Assembly: GCA_025800395.1 (NCBI GenBank)
Contig: JAOXRU010000067.1
Span: forward strand, 1 to 59,829
Length of the DNA: 59,829 nucleotides
Source: Flavobacteriaceae bacterium
Lineage (GTDB): Bacteria > Bacteroidota > Bacteroidia > Flavobacteriales > Flavobacteriaceae
Direction: 5' to 3'
The notes under the pieces were generated by a model. The model saw only the letters and a program-made list of their open reading frames with translations. It made no database searches and was not told the DNA's origin. Positions 1 through 11,049 of the stretch are shown in pieces. The position numbers and the translations under genes are program-made. Within the stretch, counting starts at the first letter, position 1; every line of letters begins with the position of its first letter.

Positions 1-94
1 CTTTTTTTTTTGCATGGTGAATATACAATATTTTTAATTAAAAAAAGAAGGTTTTTTTCTTCGTATAAATTGGTATTTTATCGAATTTAGCATT

Positions 95-490
95 ATGAAA
101 AAGCATGAATGTCAAATTAGAGTACGATATGGTGAAACCGACCAAATGGGGGTGGTATATCATGGGAATTATGCGCAATACCTTGAAATAGGGAGAATTG
201 AGTGGTTGCGAGATTTAGGTATTAGTTATAAAAATATGGAAGAAGACGGTATACTATTGCCAGTAATTTCTCTGGAGGCCAGGTTTATACGTTCGGCTAT
301 GTACGATGATACACTCACAATTAGAACCGTTTTAAATAAGTTGCCTAGTGTGAAAATTGCCTTTGACTATGAGATTTTCAATCAAGATGGGGACTTGTTG
401 GTAACTGCCAAAACCATTTTGGCTTTTTTGGATAAGTATAGTAAAAAGCCCATTCGCTGTCCAGAAGAAATTCTACAAAAAATGCGCTAG
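95..490 (+). CDS. Acyl-CoA thioesterase, YbgC/4HBT hotdog family
   Basis: A 131-residue single hotdog domain. The N-terminal stretch YGETDQMGVVYHGNY (Asp16, Tyr22-His23) is the signature of the YbgC-type 4-hydroxybenzoyl-CoA thioesterase family, in which the Asp is the catalytic carboxylate. Such enzymes hydrolyse short- or medium-chain acyl-CoA in the cytoplasm. Length is normal for the family and there is no signal peptide. The gene converges on the yigZ-like gene with a 4-base overlap of the two 3' ends. The family is certain from the motif; the physiological substrate cannot be told from sequence. Confidence 0.9.
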   Translation: MKKHECQIRVRYGETDQMGVVYHGNYAQYLEIGRIEWLRDLGISYKNMEEDGILLPVISLEARFIRSAMYDDTLTIRTVLNKLPSVKIAFDYEIFNQDGDLLVTAKTILAFLDKYSKKPIRCPEEILQKMR

Positions 491-1086
491 TATATTTTTA
501 CTCCAAAGATAGAGGCGAATTGATCCTTTACTTTTTGTAATTCACTTTGTCTGACATATAAGGTATAAGTGCAATTTTGGGTCAACTCCTGTTGGTGTAT
601 TTCTAGCTGTTGACTTTTTATGATTCGCTGTACTTTGTTCATCAGTGCATATTCAAACTGTATTTGTAAAATTGTCTTGAGAATTTTTGTGATGATTTTT
701 GCTTCACCCAATGTTGTTTTGGCTGTGGTTTTGTAAGCGTTTATCAATCCTCTTACACCCAATTTAGTGCCTCCGTAGTAGCGAATGACCACTATAAATA
801 TATTAGTGAGTTCGAAAGATTGTATCTGACCATAAATAGGGGTGCCTGCTGTATTGGCAGGTTCACCATCGTCGTTTGCTCTATATTGTGTATTTGGTAC
901 GCTTCCTATTTGCCAAGCATAGCAATGGTGTGTCGCTTTTGGGTGTTTGTCTTTGAGTGTGCAAAGTACTGCTAGGGCTTCCTTTTCGTTTTGTACTGGA
1001 TATGCAAATCCCAAAAACTTGCTTCCTTTGTCCTTAAATAGAATGTCTTCAACTGGCGAGGCTATAGTGAGGTAAGTGTCTTTCAT
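487..1086 (-). CDS. YigZ/IMPACT family protein
   Basis: About 199 residues when started at the ATG at 1086 (MKDTYLT...). The open frame extends upstream to 1149, but that part overlaps the preceding gene and lacks family similarity. The motifs GEPANTAGTPI and RYYGGTKLGVRGLI in the N-terminal half are the hallmark of the UPF0029/YigZ (IMPACT) family, followed by a smaller C-terminal ferredoxin-like domain. The family is thought to bind nucleic acid or take part in translation-related regulation, but its bacterial role is not settled. It is the last gene of the leftward ribD-HAD-transporter-yigZ group. Confidence 0.88.
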   Translation of the reverse strand: MKDTYLTIASPVEDILFKDKGSKFLGFAYPVQNEKEALAVLCTLKDKHPKATHHCYAWQIGSVPNTQYRANDDGEPANTAGTPIYGQIQSFELTNIFIVVIRYYGGTKLGVRGLINAYKTTAKTTLGEAKIITKILKTILQIQFEYALMNKVQRIIKSQQLEIHQQELTQNCTYTLYVRQSELQKVKDQFASIFGVKIY

Positions 1087-1096
1087 TTTGTGTTTT

Positions 1097-1954
1097 TTAA
1101 ACGGAGAAACCGATGAGCAAGATAGCGATAATAGATAGTATGATGCCAAGCCAATTTTTGGTTTCTAATGTTTCTTTAAAAATTAAAAAACCTATTAAAC
1201 TGGTTATTAATACCACGCCTATATTATTTATAGGGAATACCACCGAGCTTTCAAGTCCTTGAAATTGCAATGCTTTGATGAGAAAATAAATGGAGAAATA
1301 ATTTGGAATTCCAAGTAGTATCCCCGCTAGTATGCTTTTGAGTTCCCAAGCCGACCTTTTGAAGGTGATTTTGTATAAGAAGCCAAATAAAAATGCAGAT
1401 GCAAATATGGTGGCACTATAGTGTGGGATTTGATCTTTGGGAACAAACGATTGTTCTATATACTTGAGGAGCGTATCCAGTATTCCAGCGCCGAGAAACA
1501 ATAAGACAGGCAAATGCCATTGGTTTTTTTGAAGCCCAGACTGCTGATTGGATGTTGAAGTGAGGTATACTGCTATCAATGCGATAATGATGCCGATGAG
1601 TTTGCTGTATTGGACTTGGTCGTTGTAGACGACAAAAGCGAAGATTACAGGTATAACTACGGACATTTTGCTAGCAATACTAGCCATGGTAAGTCCTCCG
1701 TTTTGGGTGGTTTTTGCTAAAATAAGAAAAGTGCTGATAAATATTAGCCCCAATATCAAACTACCTATGAGCCATTGGCTATTGAGGATTGTTCCTAAAT
1801 CATAATTTCCGCCACCAAAACCATAACCGAGTATAGCTGCTACCACATAGTTGGTGATGATAGCTTGTAGGCTATTGATTTGATAGCGCAGAAACAACTT
1901 GAAAATGACAAATAGAAGGCTATTGAGTAAGATGCTAATGGCGAGATATATCAT
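1097..1954 (-). CDS. EamA/DMT-superfamily transporter
   Basis: 285 residues made almost entirely of about ten hydrophobic helices in two similar halves, as expected for drug/metabolite transporter (EamA) permeases of the inner membrane. The second half carries a conserved Pro/Asn-containing membrane stretch (VVFPINNIGVVLITSLIGF) typical of EamA repeats. The start ATG overlaps the stop of the upstream HAD gene by 4 bases, so the two are translationally coupled. The substrate cannot be predicted. Given the neighbour ribD, a metabolite or flavin-related cargo is possible but purely speculative. Confidence 0.85.
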   Translation of the reverse strand: MIYLAISILLNSLLFVIFKLFLRYQINSLQAIITNYVVAAILGYGFGGGNYDLGTILNSQWLIGSLILGLIFISTFLILAKTTQNGGLTMASIASKMSVVIPVIFAFVVYNDQVQYSKLIGIIIALIAVYLTSTSNQQSGLQKNQWHLPVLLFLGAGILDTLLKYIEQSFVPKDQIPHYSATIFASAFLFGFLYKITFKRSAWELKSILAGILLGIPNYFSIYFLIKALQFQGLESSVVFPINNIGVVLITSLIGFLIFKETLETKNWLGIILSIIAILLIGFSV

Positions 1955-2565
1955 ATTTTAAATATATCTAAATCGAATAGATTTACAATATCATCTTTTC
2001 CGGGTTGTAAGTTCCAAACATGCCATCCATAAGCTGCTGCTGCATCGGTATTGATCTTGGTATCGTCTATAAATAAGGTTTCGTTGGCTTGTAGTTGATT
2101 TTCTTTTGTGACAAAATGATAGATGGAATGGTTTGGTTTTCTAAAGCCAATTTCGTGAGAAAGGTAGAATTTTTCAAAACAGTTTTGAAATCTATTGTAA
2201 TTGGCGTCCCCCATATTTTCTATTACTTTTTCGATATGAAGGCTATTGGTGTTGCTCAAGAGAAATAATCTATGTGTTTTTGCGGCTGCCAAATCTTCGA
2301 TAAACTTCAATCGGTGTAGAGGAAAGTCTTTGACAATGGCATTCCAGATTTGACCCAATTCTTTTTCATTACAGTTTGGTAACATCGGTTTCTGTTGATT
2401 TAAAAATTCCTTAGTAGAGATGTCTCCAGTTTCATAATCGTGATAGATCTGCAATTCTGGCCGGAGACTATTGTTTATTTTTGCTGCTAGGGCTTCTCGT
2501 TCTGTGGCTTCTTTGTCGAGATTGATAAAGATATCTCCAAAATCAAATACAATGTTTTTAATCAT
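1951..2565 (-). CDS. HAD-superfamily hydrolase, YihX-like subclass IA
   Basis: 204 residues, cytoplasmic. Motif I is VFDFGDIFINLD: the first Asp (nucleophile, residue 8) is present, while the usual second Asp of DxD is replaced by Gly, as is common in the YihX-like DLGNV / DFGGV branch. Motif II (LFLLSNTN), motif III Lys (FRKPNHSIY) and motif IV (FIDDTKINTDAA) are all present, so the enzyme is probably an active small-molecule phosphatase. It overlaps the 3' end of ribD by 8 bases. HAD phosphatases can supply the dephosphorylation step missing from riboflavin synthesis between RibD and RibH. That role is a context-based guess here. Confidence 0.85.
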   Translation of the reverse strand: MIKNIVFDFGDIFINLDKEATEREALAAKINNSLRPELQIYHDYETGDISTKEFLNQQKPMLPNCNEKELGQIWNAIVKDFPLHRLKFIEDLAAAKTHRLFLLSNTNSLHIEKVIENMGDANYNRFQNCFEKFYLSHEIGFRKPNHSIYHFVTKENQLQANETLFIDDTKINTDAAAAYGWHVWNLQPGKDDIVNLFDLDIFKI

Positions 2566-3604
2566 TTTTATAGATGTGAAGTTGGTTGTTTTGTATCGAT
2601 ATGGTTTGTTGTGGTGTATTTTGGATTTTAGGGGCTTTTATTCCTTGTTTTAAGTACTCCAAGCTTTCGTAAATCCAAGCTTCGTCCCAAAGGTTTTGTT
2701 CCAAAAAATATTGTAGAGTTATTGCCCCGCCTTCTACAATAAGGCTTTGGATTTGAATATGGTGAAGATGGTCTAAAATTTGTAGAATAATATTTGCGTC
2801 AAAATCAATTTTTTTATAGTGGATGTTGATTGTTTTTTTTTCTACAATATGATTGAATACTATGCTCTTGCTCATGGAGTTTAGAGCGTTTGCGTTTGGA
2901 GAGACTTTACAGTTTTTGTCGATGAGAACACGAACGGGGTTGTTGCCCGACCATTCTCTGGTGGTTAGACTTGGATTGTCGCTCCAAGCTGTATTGGTGC
3001 CTACCATGATACTTTGTTCTGTGGCTCTCATTTTGTGGGTGTGTTGTCTGCTATAAGGATTGGAGAGCCAGACAGGTGCTTGATGGTTTCTTTTTTCTGG
3101 CCGTGGGGCCAAGAAACCATCGACGCTTTGAGCCCATTTGAGGAAGATAAATGGTCTTTTATTGCTGTGGAAGCACAAAAAACGCTTATGATGTTCTTTT
3201 ACTTTGCCTTCTAAGATTCCGATCTGAACTTGTATTCCAGCTTCCCTAAGTAGTTTTACACCATTGCCTGCTACCAAGGGGTTGGGGTCTAAAGTGCCTA
3301 TAAAAACATTTGGGATGTTTTTTTCGATGATTAAATTGGCACAAGGAGGTGTCTTTCCAAAATGACTACATGGTTCTAAAGTGACATATAAGTTGGAAAA
3401 GGGGAGTAGGGATTGATTCTTTACCGATCGAATGGCGTTTACTTCGGCGTGAAAACCACCCGCTTCGCTGCTAAAGCCTTCTCCGATAATAGTGTCTTGG
3501 TGCGTAATCACGCAACCCACAGATGGGTTTGGAATACTAAATTCTTGCCCATTTTTAGCAATTTGTACAGCTCTATTTATAAATTTTTCATGTATATTCA
3601 CCAT
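2558..3604 (-). CDS. ribD: Bifunctional riboflavin biosynthesis deaminase/reductase RibD
   Basis: 348 residues with two domains. Residues 1-145 form a cytidine-deaminase fold with zinc ligands in HAE (52-54) and LEPCSHFGKTPPC (Cys79, Cys88). Residues about 150-345 form the RibD C-terminal reductase. The protein deaminates diaminohydroxyphosphoribosylaminopyrimidine and then reduces the ribosyl chain with NADPH, steps two and three of riboflavin synthesis. Length and motif order are normal. It is the first gene of a leftward four-gene group (ribD, HAD hydrolase, transporter, yigZ) with overlapping ends. The GNAT gene diverges 28 bases away, so both promoters must lie in or near that short gap. 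Confidence 0.96.
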   Translation of the reverse strand: MVNIHEKFINRAVQIAKNGQEFSIPNPSVGCVITHQDTIIGEGFSSEAGGFHAEVNAIRSVKNQSLLPFSNLYVTLEPCSHFGKTPPCANLIIEKNIPNVFIGTLDPNPLVAGNGVKLLREAGIQVQIGILEGKVKEHHKRFLCFHSNKRPFIFLKWAQSVDGFLAPRPEKRNHQAPVWLSNPYSRQHTHKMRATEQSIMVGTNTAWSDNPSLTTREWSGNNPVRVLIDKNCKVSPNANALNSMSKSIVFNHIVEKKTINIHYKKIDFDANIILQILDHLHHIQIQSLIVEGGAITLQYFLEQNLWDEAWIYESLEYLKQGIKAPKIQNTPQQTISIQNNQLHIYKND

Positions 3605-3632
3605 GCAAAAATAAGATATTAATAGAGAAGCT

Positions 3633-4117
3633 ATGGGAGAAATTTCGATACGAGAAATTGTACTCGAGGATAACCAAATGGTAAAGAAGGTAGTGCAGAA
3701 GGTGTTGATGGATTTGGGCGCGCCAAAAATAGGAACAGCTTATTCGGATAAGACTCTAGATTGTATGTATGAGTCCTATCAAAAAGAAGGTCGTGTTTAT
3801 TATGTAGTAGTTTTGGATGGAGTAGTAGTTGGAGGGGCTGGGATCGGGCCTTTAGATACAGAGAACCCGTCGATTTGTGAATTGCAAAAAATGTATTTTT
3901 TGGAGCAAGCCAGAGGTAAAGGAGTCGGGTCTAGACTGTTGCGATTGTGCTTGCAAGCTGCCAAAAACATGGGGTATACCCAATGCTATTTGGAGACCAT
4001 GCCGTATATGGAAGCTGCACAAGCGGTTTACAAAAAATATGGTTTTTACTATTTAGATGCTCCTATGGGTTGTACGGGGCATAATGCTTGTCCTGTTTGG
4101 ATGATGAAAGATTTATA

Positions 4118-4118
<1 letters not shown>
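3633..4118 (+). CDS. GNAT family N-acetyltransferase
   Basis: 161 residues with a single GCN5-related acetyltransferase domain. The acetyl-CoA binding motif A is visible at about residues 86-104 (KMYFLEQARGKGVGSRLLR, the Q/R-x-x-G-x-G/A pattern). A C-terminal strand-helix containing AAQAVYKKYGF is typical of the fold. The stop codon TAA overlaps the start ATG of prmC (TAATG), indicating translational coupling. The acceptor substrate is unknown. Neighbouring prmC modifies release factors, so a translation-related protein substrate is conceivable but not shown. Confidence 0.88.
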
Positions 4119-6998
<2,880 letters not shown>

Positions 6999-7007
6999 AG
7001 TTTTTCT

Positions 7008-7724
7008 TCACGCTATGGTATTGGCTAACAGGGCAAGTATGATGGCTGTACCAAAGCTAAGCATAGTGCCTATGAGAACATATTCTGTTTTTAGGGTTTC
7101 ATGATCTTGAAATCGTAAGATAGATTTGGCGGCAATTAAAAATCCAACTGCGGCAAATTGGTTGGAAATCACAAAAGTCGTGACCAAAATTCTTTCCAAA
7201 ACTCCTATGAGTCTACCAGCATTGGTGTCTTCGGTTTTGTTTTCTTTTTTGTGTTGCTTGAGTCTGTATATTCTAAAAAATTCACGTATCCATTGGTTTG
7301 CTGGTATCATGCAAAATATATAACACAATCCAATCCAAAGTGTTTTGTTTTTTGGAAGCCAACTCATGGTGTTTTCTTGTAGGTGTAAGTGTTTAAATAA
7401 TAGGCAAATGAGTAATATGCTGATGATTTTGGTGCCTTCAAGAAGGAAAAATGAAAATTTGGATAAAAGTCTTTGTTTTTTTAGTGCAGACAAGCAACCA
7501 CTTAATATGAAGTGAATAACTCCTATAAGGATGGCGAAAGGCAGGAATTCTAATTGAAAAGAAAAGAGCCAAGCTAAGAGGCTTAATGTTACACTTTGTT
7601 TGGCGAGATACAAGCTGTAAAAACTTCGTTTATAGTACTTTTTTTTGTGTGCATTTGGAAATAGGTAATACGATGTGATCATGAATGCGATAATCTGCAG
7701 GATAATCAATGTGGTGTATTTCAT
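7008..7724 (-). CDS. DUF3307 membrane protein, partner of SatD
   Basis: 238 residues with about six to seven hydrophobic helices: four in the N-terminal 120 residues and two or three in the last 70. The C-terminal part (AGRLIGVLERILVTTFV, then GFLIAAKSILRFQD) is the recognisable core of DUF3307 proteins. The start ATG overlaps the stop of the SatD gene by 4 bases, so the two are coupled. The pairing of SatD with DUF3307 recurs in this phylum, suggesting one functional unit at the inner membrane. Its biochemical role is not known to me. It converges on ligA, 9 bases apart. Confidence 0.8.
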   Translation of the reverse strand: MKYTTLIILQIIAFMITSYYLFPNAHKKKYYKRSFYSLYLAKQSVTLSLLAWLFSFQLEFLPFAILIGVIHFILSGCLSALKKQRLLSKFSFFLLEGTKIISILLICLLFKHLHLQENTMSWLPKNKTLWIGLCYIFCMIPANQWIREFFRIYRLKQHKKENKTEDTNAGRLIGVLERILVTTFVISNQFAAVGFLIAAKSILRFQDHETLKTEYVLIGTMLSFGTAIILALLANTIA

Positions 7725-8401
7725 GTGTTTCTTTCTTTAATTAATTGGTTGAAATAAGTTACAGCGCTTTCAATGCTATTCCATCCGGCTGAGATGGATT
7801 GTTGGTTTACTACGGCTTGACTTATATTTAATTGATCAGCTATTTCTTTCTCTTTCAAAGATAGGAGTTTTAAATATAGGATGCGACTTTGTTTTGATGT
7901 TGCTTTGCTGGCGATATAGTCTAAGAGTTCAAAAATAGTATTACAATTGTGGTTGAGATCTTCCAATGGGGAAGCAAAAAACAAGGTTCGTTTGATGATA
8001 ATACGTTTTTTGTGGTGAGTAGATTGTTGTGCAATGCTCCGTCCAGATAGGTAAATCGCCTCACCGTCTATGCGTCCTTTTTCTATGTCGAACCTACTTA
8101 GGTCTCCAAATCCTATGGCAAGGCGCAAAGCGTGCATCTTGAACCATTTTACTCTTTTGTCTTTGCTGTGTTTTAAAGAGATACTTTTTAGGAAGAATTT
8201 TAGGGCTAATGCGTATCGCAATGCTTCCTCTGGTCTTGCGAGTACACATTCTATATAGTCTCCTTTTATGAGTCTTCCATATAGCTTATTGGTTTGCACG
8301 AATTGTTGCAGGAGTTGAAGAAGTTGGTCTTCTATATGTGTTTTGTCTTGTGTGTCGATATGACTGGAAGTGATGATGTCTCCAGATATTACTGCGTACA
8401 T
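7721..8401 (-). CDS. SatD family protein with C-terminal HTH-like segment
   Basis: 226 residues. It begins MYAVISGDIITSSHID, the characteristic start of the SatD family, and has a nucleotide-cyclase-like middle region (GFGDLSRFDIEKGRIDGEAIYLSGR). The last 60 residues (LSLKEKEIADQLNISQAVVNQQSISAGWNSIE) look like a helix-turn-helix of the sigma-factor region 4 type. There is no signal peptide or membrane helix. It is the first gene of a coupled two-gene unit with the DUF3307 protein. By context it could sense a signal and control or partner the membrane protein; this is inference. Confidence 0.82.
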   Translation of the reverse strand: MYAVISGDIITSSHIDTQDKTHIEDQLLQLLQQFVQTNKLYGRLIKGDYIECVLARPEEALRYALALKFFLKSISLKHSKDKRVKWFKMHALRLAIGFGDLSRFDIEKGRIDGEAIYLSGRSIAQQSTHHKKRIIIKRTLFFASPLEDLNHNCNTIFELLDYIASKATSKQSRILYLKLLSLKEKEIADQLNISQAVVNQQSISAGWNSIESAVTYFNQLIKERNT

Positions 8402-8629
8402 ATTGCTGACTATTAGTGTGTTGTTTTTTATATAGTTTCAAAAGCCTATATTTTGTAAATATAGTCTAATAAACCTATAAATACAATTTAAAGTTAAAAA
8501 AAGCTGTAAAGCTTGTTTTTTTTCTGTTTGTTAGAGTTTATGTCCTGAAAAAGCTGCATTGTGTCGAAAACTAAATTAAGTCTCTTCTAGGTTTGTTAAT
8601 TTCGAATAGAAGTGTTTTCCCCTAGAAGT
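8402..8629. other. AT-rich intergenic region between divergent genes
   Basis: About 230 bases between the leftward SatD gene and the rightward membrane-protein gene. It is strongly AT-rich and should hold the two divergent promoters. I found no clear TAnnTTTG element, RNA structure or repeat in it. Confidence 0.5.
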
Positions 8630-9301
8630 ATGAATAGAGTGGTTTGGATTTTGTTGTTTGTGCTCATCGTGTGCCTTGATACTTTTGGTGTGTGGTTTCC
8701 AGATTGGATTGATAGAAAGATAACTACCTATTTTCCGGTACCGTTTTTGATTGTTTGGTACGTTTTTAGTCAAAGAAAATGGAATTTAATTTATTTGATT
8801 TCAAGTGTTCTTACGTTTATGGGAGTGTGTCTTTTTAATATGCATTATGTAGAAGAGCAGAATCTAGGAATGGTCTGTTACAGTGGAGGGGTTTTGCTTT
8901 ATATTGTATTGCTTTGGCCATTGGTGACCAAGCTACGCTTACAGTACTATTTAATCTTGCTTATTGTGACCACTTTGTTGTTTTGGTTGTCTGTGACTGG
9001 TTTGTTTCGCTTGACGCCAGATCTGTTTTATGTTTTTGTGTATGGCTGGTTGGTTGTGCTATTTTTTGTGAGTACACTTATTGTGTATTTCCATCAGCGC
9101 AACAAAATCAGTGCGTCAGCTTTGTTGGCTGGCACATTGTTGCTAGGGGGGACTATCAATACTGCTTTGAGTATGTTTTTTGGGGTTTCTCTATTATTGC
9201 AAATCATAACCGTATTTAGTTTTTCGTGTATGCATTATGCCGTACAGCACTATGTTATATTGCTAAGGATTGAGAAAAAGGATTCGTTTGTAGAATTGTA
9301 G
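8630..9301 (+). CDS. Eight-helix membrane protein, possibly YhhN-like
   Basis: 223 residues from the ATG at 8630; a GTG at 8612 is also in frame but less likely. Eight hydrophobic segments can be counted (about residues 3-22, 34-48, 54-71, 79-97, 105-122, 129-150, 160-178 and 185-208), leaving a short charged C-terminal tail. Size and helix number are like the YhhN/TMEM86 (lysoplasmalogenase) family. I do not see a decisive motif, so the assignment is tentative. It stands alone between divergent SatD and the convergent nucleotidase genes and ends 1 base before the stop of the latter. Confidence 0.6.
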   Translation: MNRVVWILLFVLIVCLDTFGVWFPDWIDRKITTYFPVPFLIVWYVFSQRKWNLIYLISSVLTFMGVCLFNMHYVEEQNLGMVCYSGGVLLYIVLLWPLVTKLRLQYYLILLIVTTLLFWLSVTGLFRLTPDLFYVFVYGWLVVLFFVSTLIVYFHQRNKISASALLAGTLLLGGTINTALSMFFGVSLLLQIITVFSFSCMHYAVQHYVILLRIEKKDSFVEL

Positions 9302-10207
9302 TTATACAATTATTGTAGTGGTTTTTACCTCTTTGCTACTTTGATCGAAATAAAAATCAAGACGCCCTAGGTGTAAACCATAGCAACCTACTTGGTTTAC
9401 GAGTACATTTTGATCTTTTCTGTTTTTTACTATAGTGGGTTTTTTCAAAAAAGTATGGGTATGTCCACCAATAATTAAATCAATATTTTCGGTATTTGCT
9501 GCCAACTTCAAATCCGACATCTTGTTGGATTTGTAGTCATATCCTAGATGGGATAGGCAAACTATCAGATCGCAGTTTTCATCTTTTTTGAGTTTTTTGC
9601 TGATATCTTGTGCGATTTCTATAGGGCTTAGATATTCTGTTTCTTTGTAGAGTTCATGCAGTACCAAGCCGTTGAGTTCGATGCCTAATCCAAATACACC
9701 AATGCGTATACCGTCTTTTACAAAAACTTTATAGGGTTTGACGTGGGTGTCCAGCACGGTATTTTCAAAATTGTAATTGGCAGATAGAAGTTCAAATTTT
9801 GCATGAGGCAATTGTGCATAAAGTCCATCGATTCCATTGTCAAAATCGTGGTTGCCAATAGTGGCTGCATCGTATTGCAATTTGCTCATGAGTTTAAACT
9901 CCAGTTCGCCCCCATAGAAATTAAAATATGGGGTTCCTTGAAAAATGTCACCTGCGTCAAAAAGCAAAGTGTTGGGGTTTTCTTTGCGGACAGAATCAAT
10001 AAGTGAAGCACGTCTGGCAACACCGCCTAGATTGGGGTTTCTAGAATGGTCGGCAGGAAAAGGATCTATGTGACTGTGCACGTCGTTGGTGTGCAAAATG
10101 GTAATATGTTTTCTAGCTTTTTTTGGCTGGGCATGGATGCTCCAGCTGCTGAGAGCTAAACCGAGGGTGGTTGCTCCAGTTTTTTTTATGAAATCTCTTC
10201 TTTCCAT
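9302..10207 (-). CDS. Tat-exported metallophosphatase, 5'-nucleotidase N-terminal domain
   Basis: 301 residues. The N-terminus has a twin-arginine type signal (MERRDFIKKTGATTLGLALSS), then a calcineurin-like phosphoesterase domain. Metal-binding motifs are all present: NDVHSH (Asp42, His44), DAGD (84-87), GNHD (118-121) and GGHTHT near residue 248. This is the catalytic half of UshA-type periplasmic 5'-nucleotidases. The C-terminal substrate-binding domain is missing here but is encoded by the gene just upstream (10213-10968). The two products probably act together outside the cytoplasm to hydrolyse nucleotides. Confidence 0.9.
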   Translation of the reverse strand: MERRDFIKKTGATTLGLALSSWSIHAQPKKARKHITILHTNDVHSHIDPFPADHSRNPNLGGVARRASLIDSVRKENPNTLLFDAGDIFQGTPYFNFYGGELEFKLMSKLQYDAATIGNHDFDNGIDGLYAQLPHAKFELLSANYNFENTVLDTHVKPYKVFVKDGIRIGVFGLGIELNGLVLHELYKETEYLSPIEIAQDISKKLKKDENCDLIVCLSHLGYDYKSNKMSDLKLAANTENIDLIIGGHTHTFLKKPTIVKNRKDQNVLVNQVGCYGLHLGRLDFYFDQSSKEVKTTTIIV

Positions 10208-10212
10208 GAAAA

Positions 10213-10968
10213 TTAATGTATTCTAATAAAACGCTTGTCTATAATAGGGTAAATAGTGTCTACTTTAGTGAAGTAATCGATGATTGCGTTACGTATTTTA
10301 TATTGCAAACGATATTCTTTGTTTTTGTTGGCGAAGAATCCCATCTGGTCGCCACCTTTTACCAAATAGTCAGAAGTAGCTACATAATATGTTTGTTGAT
10401 CTGCAATATGCTTTTTGTTGATTTGAACTGCCTTCAGGCTGTAGTCATGGTTTAATTCGATTTGTATTTGCTTTGAAACAGGGTGTGCTCTTTTACTTTT
10501 TTGCAAAAAGGCTATAATGTCTTTGATGACGATTCCTTTCATGGCTACAATGCTTATGTCGTTTTCGAAAGGCATGATTTGATAGGCGTTACGAGTCTTC
10601 ACGGGGCCTTTCGATATTATAGAGCGAATGCCTCCATGATTTAATAAAACAAAATCGATATGCTTTTGGTGTCTTTTATAAAATACCTTGTCGGCTTGTT
10701 GGTAGACTATATCTGCCATGAGGTTGCCTGCTGTGCTCTGGAGCTCTCCATCGTCTTTTAGGAATGATTTGGGTGCATAGCACAGTACGCTATCCATTAC
10801 GTTATTCAATTTGGTTCTGTAAGGAAGAATAAGGGATTCGATTTCTTGCTTAGTAGTTTGCTTATTGTCAATTGTTACTCTTTGACTAGTTATTTTTTGA
10901 ACATGGGTTTTTCTTGATTGACAGGAGAAGAAAAGTAAAATTGTTACAAATACAACAAAATGTTTCAT
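10213..10968 (-). CDS. 5'-nucleotidase C-terminal domain lipoprotein
   Basis: 251 residues. The N-terminus MKHFVVFVTILLFFSCQSRK is a lipoprotein signal with the acylated Cys at about 16. The rest matches the 5'-nucleotidase C-terminal domain. It has the LLNHGGIRS loop and LVKGGDQMGFF, which contribute nucleotide binding and the domain hinge in UshA. It carries no metallophosphatase motifs. It is co-transcribed with the N-terminal-domain gene 5 bases downstream, in reversed order compared with the fused protein. Such split pairs are known in Flavobacteriia, so this is not a frameshift artefact: each part has its own export signal. Confidence 0.88.
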   Translation of the reverse strand: MKHFVVFVTILLFFSCQSRKTHVQKITSQRVTIDNKQTTKQEIESLILPYRTKLNNVMDSVLCYAPKSFLKDDGELQSTAGNLMADIVYQQADKVFYKRHQKHIDFVLLNHGGIRSIISKGPVKTRNAYQIMPFENDISIVAMKGIVIKDIIAFLQKSKRAHPVSKQIQIELNHDYSLKAVQINKKHIADQQTYYVATSDYLVKGGDQMGFFANKNKEYRLQYKIRNAIIDYFTKVDTIYPIIDKRFIRIH

Positions 10969-11003
10969 TTTTATATATAGGAAATTTTAAGAATTGATTG
11001 ATC

Positions 11004-11032
11004 TTTGCATCAACAGTTTTTATTTACATTTG
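11004..11032 (+). promoter_or_regulatory. Bacteroidota-type promoter for the DUF6913-dapA group
   Basis: TTTG at 11004-11007 and TACATTTG at 11025-11032 fit the -33 and -7 elements (TTTG ... TAnnTTTG) of the phylum, 17 bases apart. The predicted transcript start is about 10 bases before the ATG at 11050. Confidence 0.5.
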
Positions 11033-11045
11033 TAAAAATGTAAAT
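11022..11045. repeat. Perfect 10-bp inverted repeat over the promoter
   Basis: ATTTACATTT at 11022-11031 and its exact complement AAATGTAAAT at 11036-11045, separated by 4 bases. It covers the -7 element and predicted transcript start of the DUF6913 gene. Its shape suits an operator for a dimeric repressor. It could also be chance palindromy in AT-rich DNA. Confidence 0.45.
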
Positions 11046-11049
11046 ATAC

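Noticed and set aside
1951..2565. HAD protein as inactive because the second Asp of motif I is missing
   Set aside because: Gly or Asn at this place is usual in the YihX-like branch, and the other three motifs are intact.
9302..10968. Split nucleotidase as a frameshifted pseudogene
   Set aside because: The halves are in reversed order, each with its own start and export signal, so a single frameshift cannot explain them. Split forms are known in Flavobacteriia.
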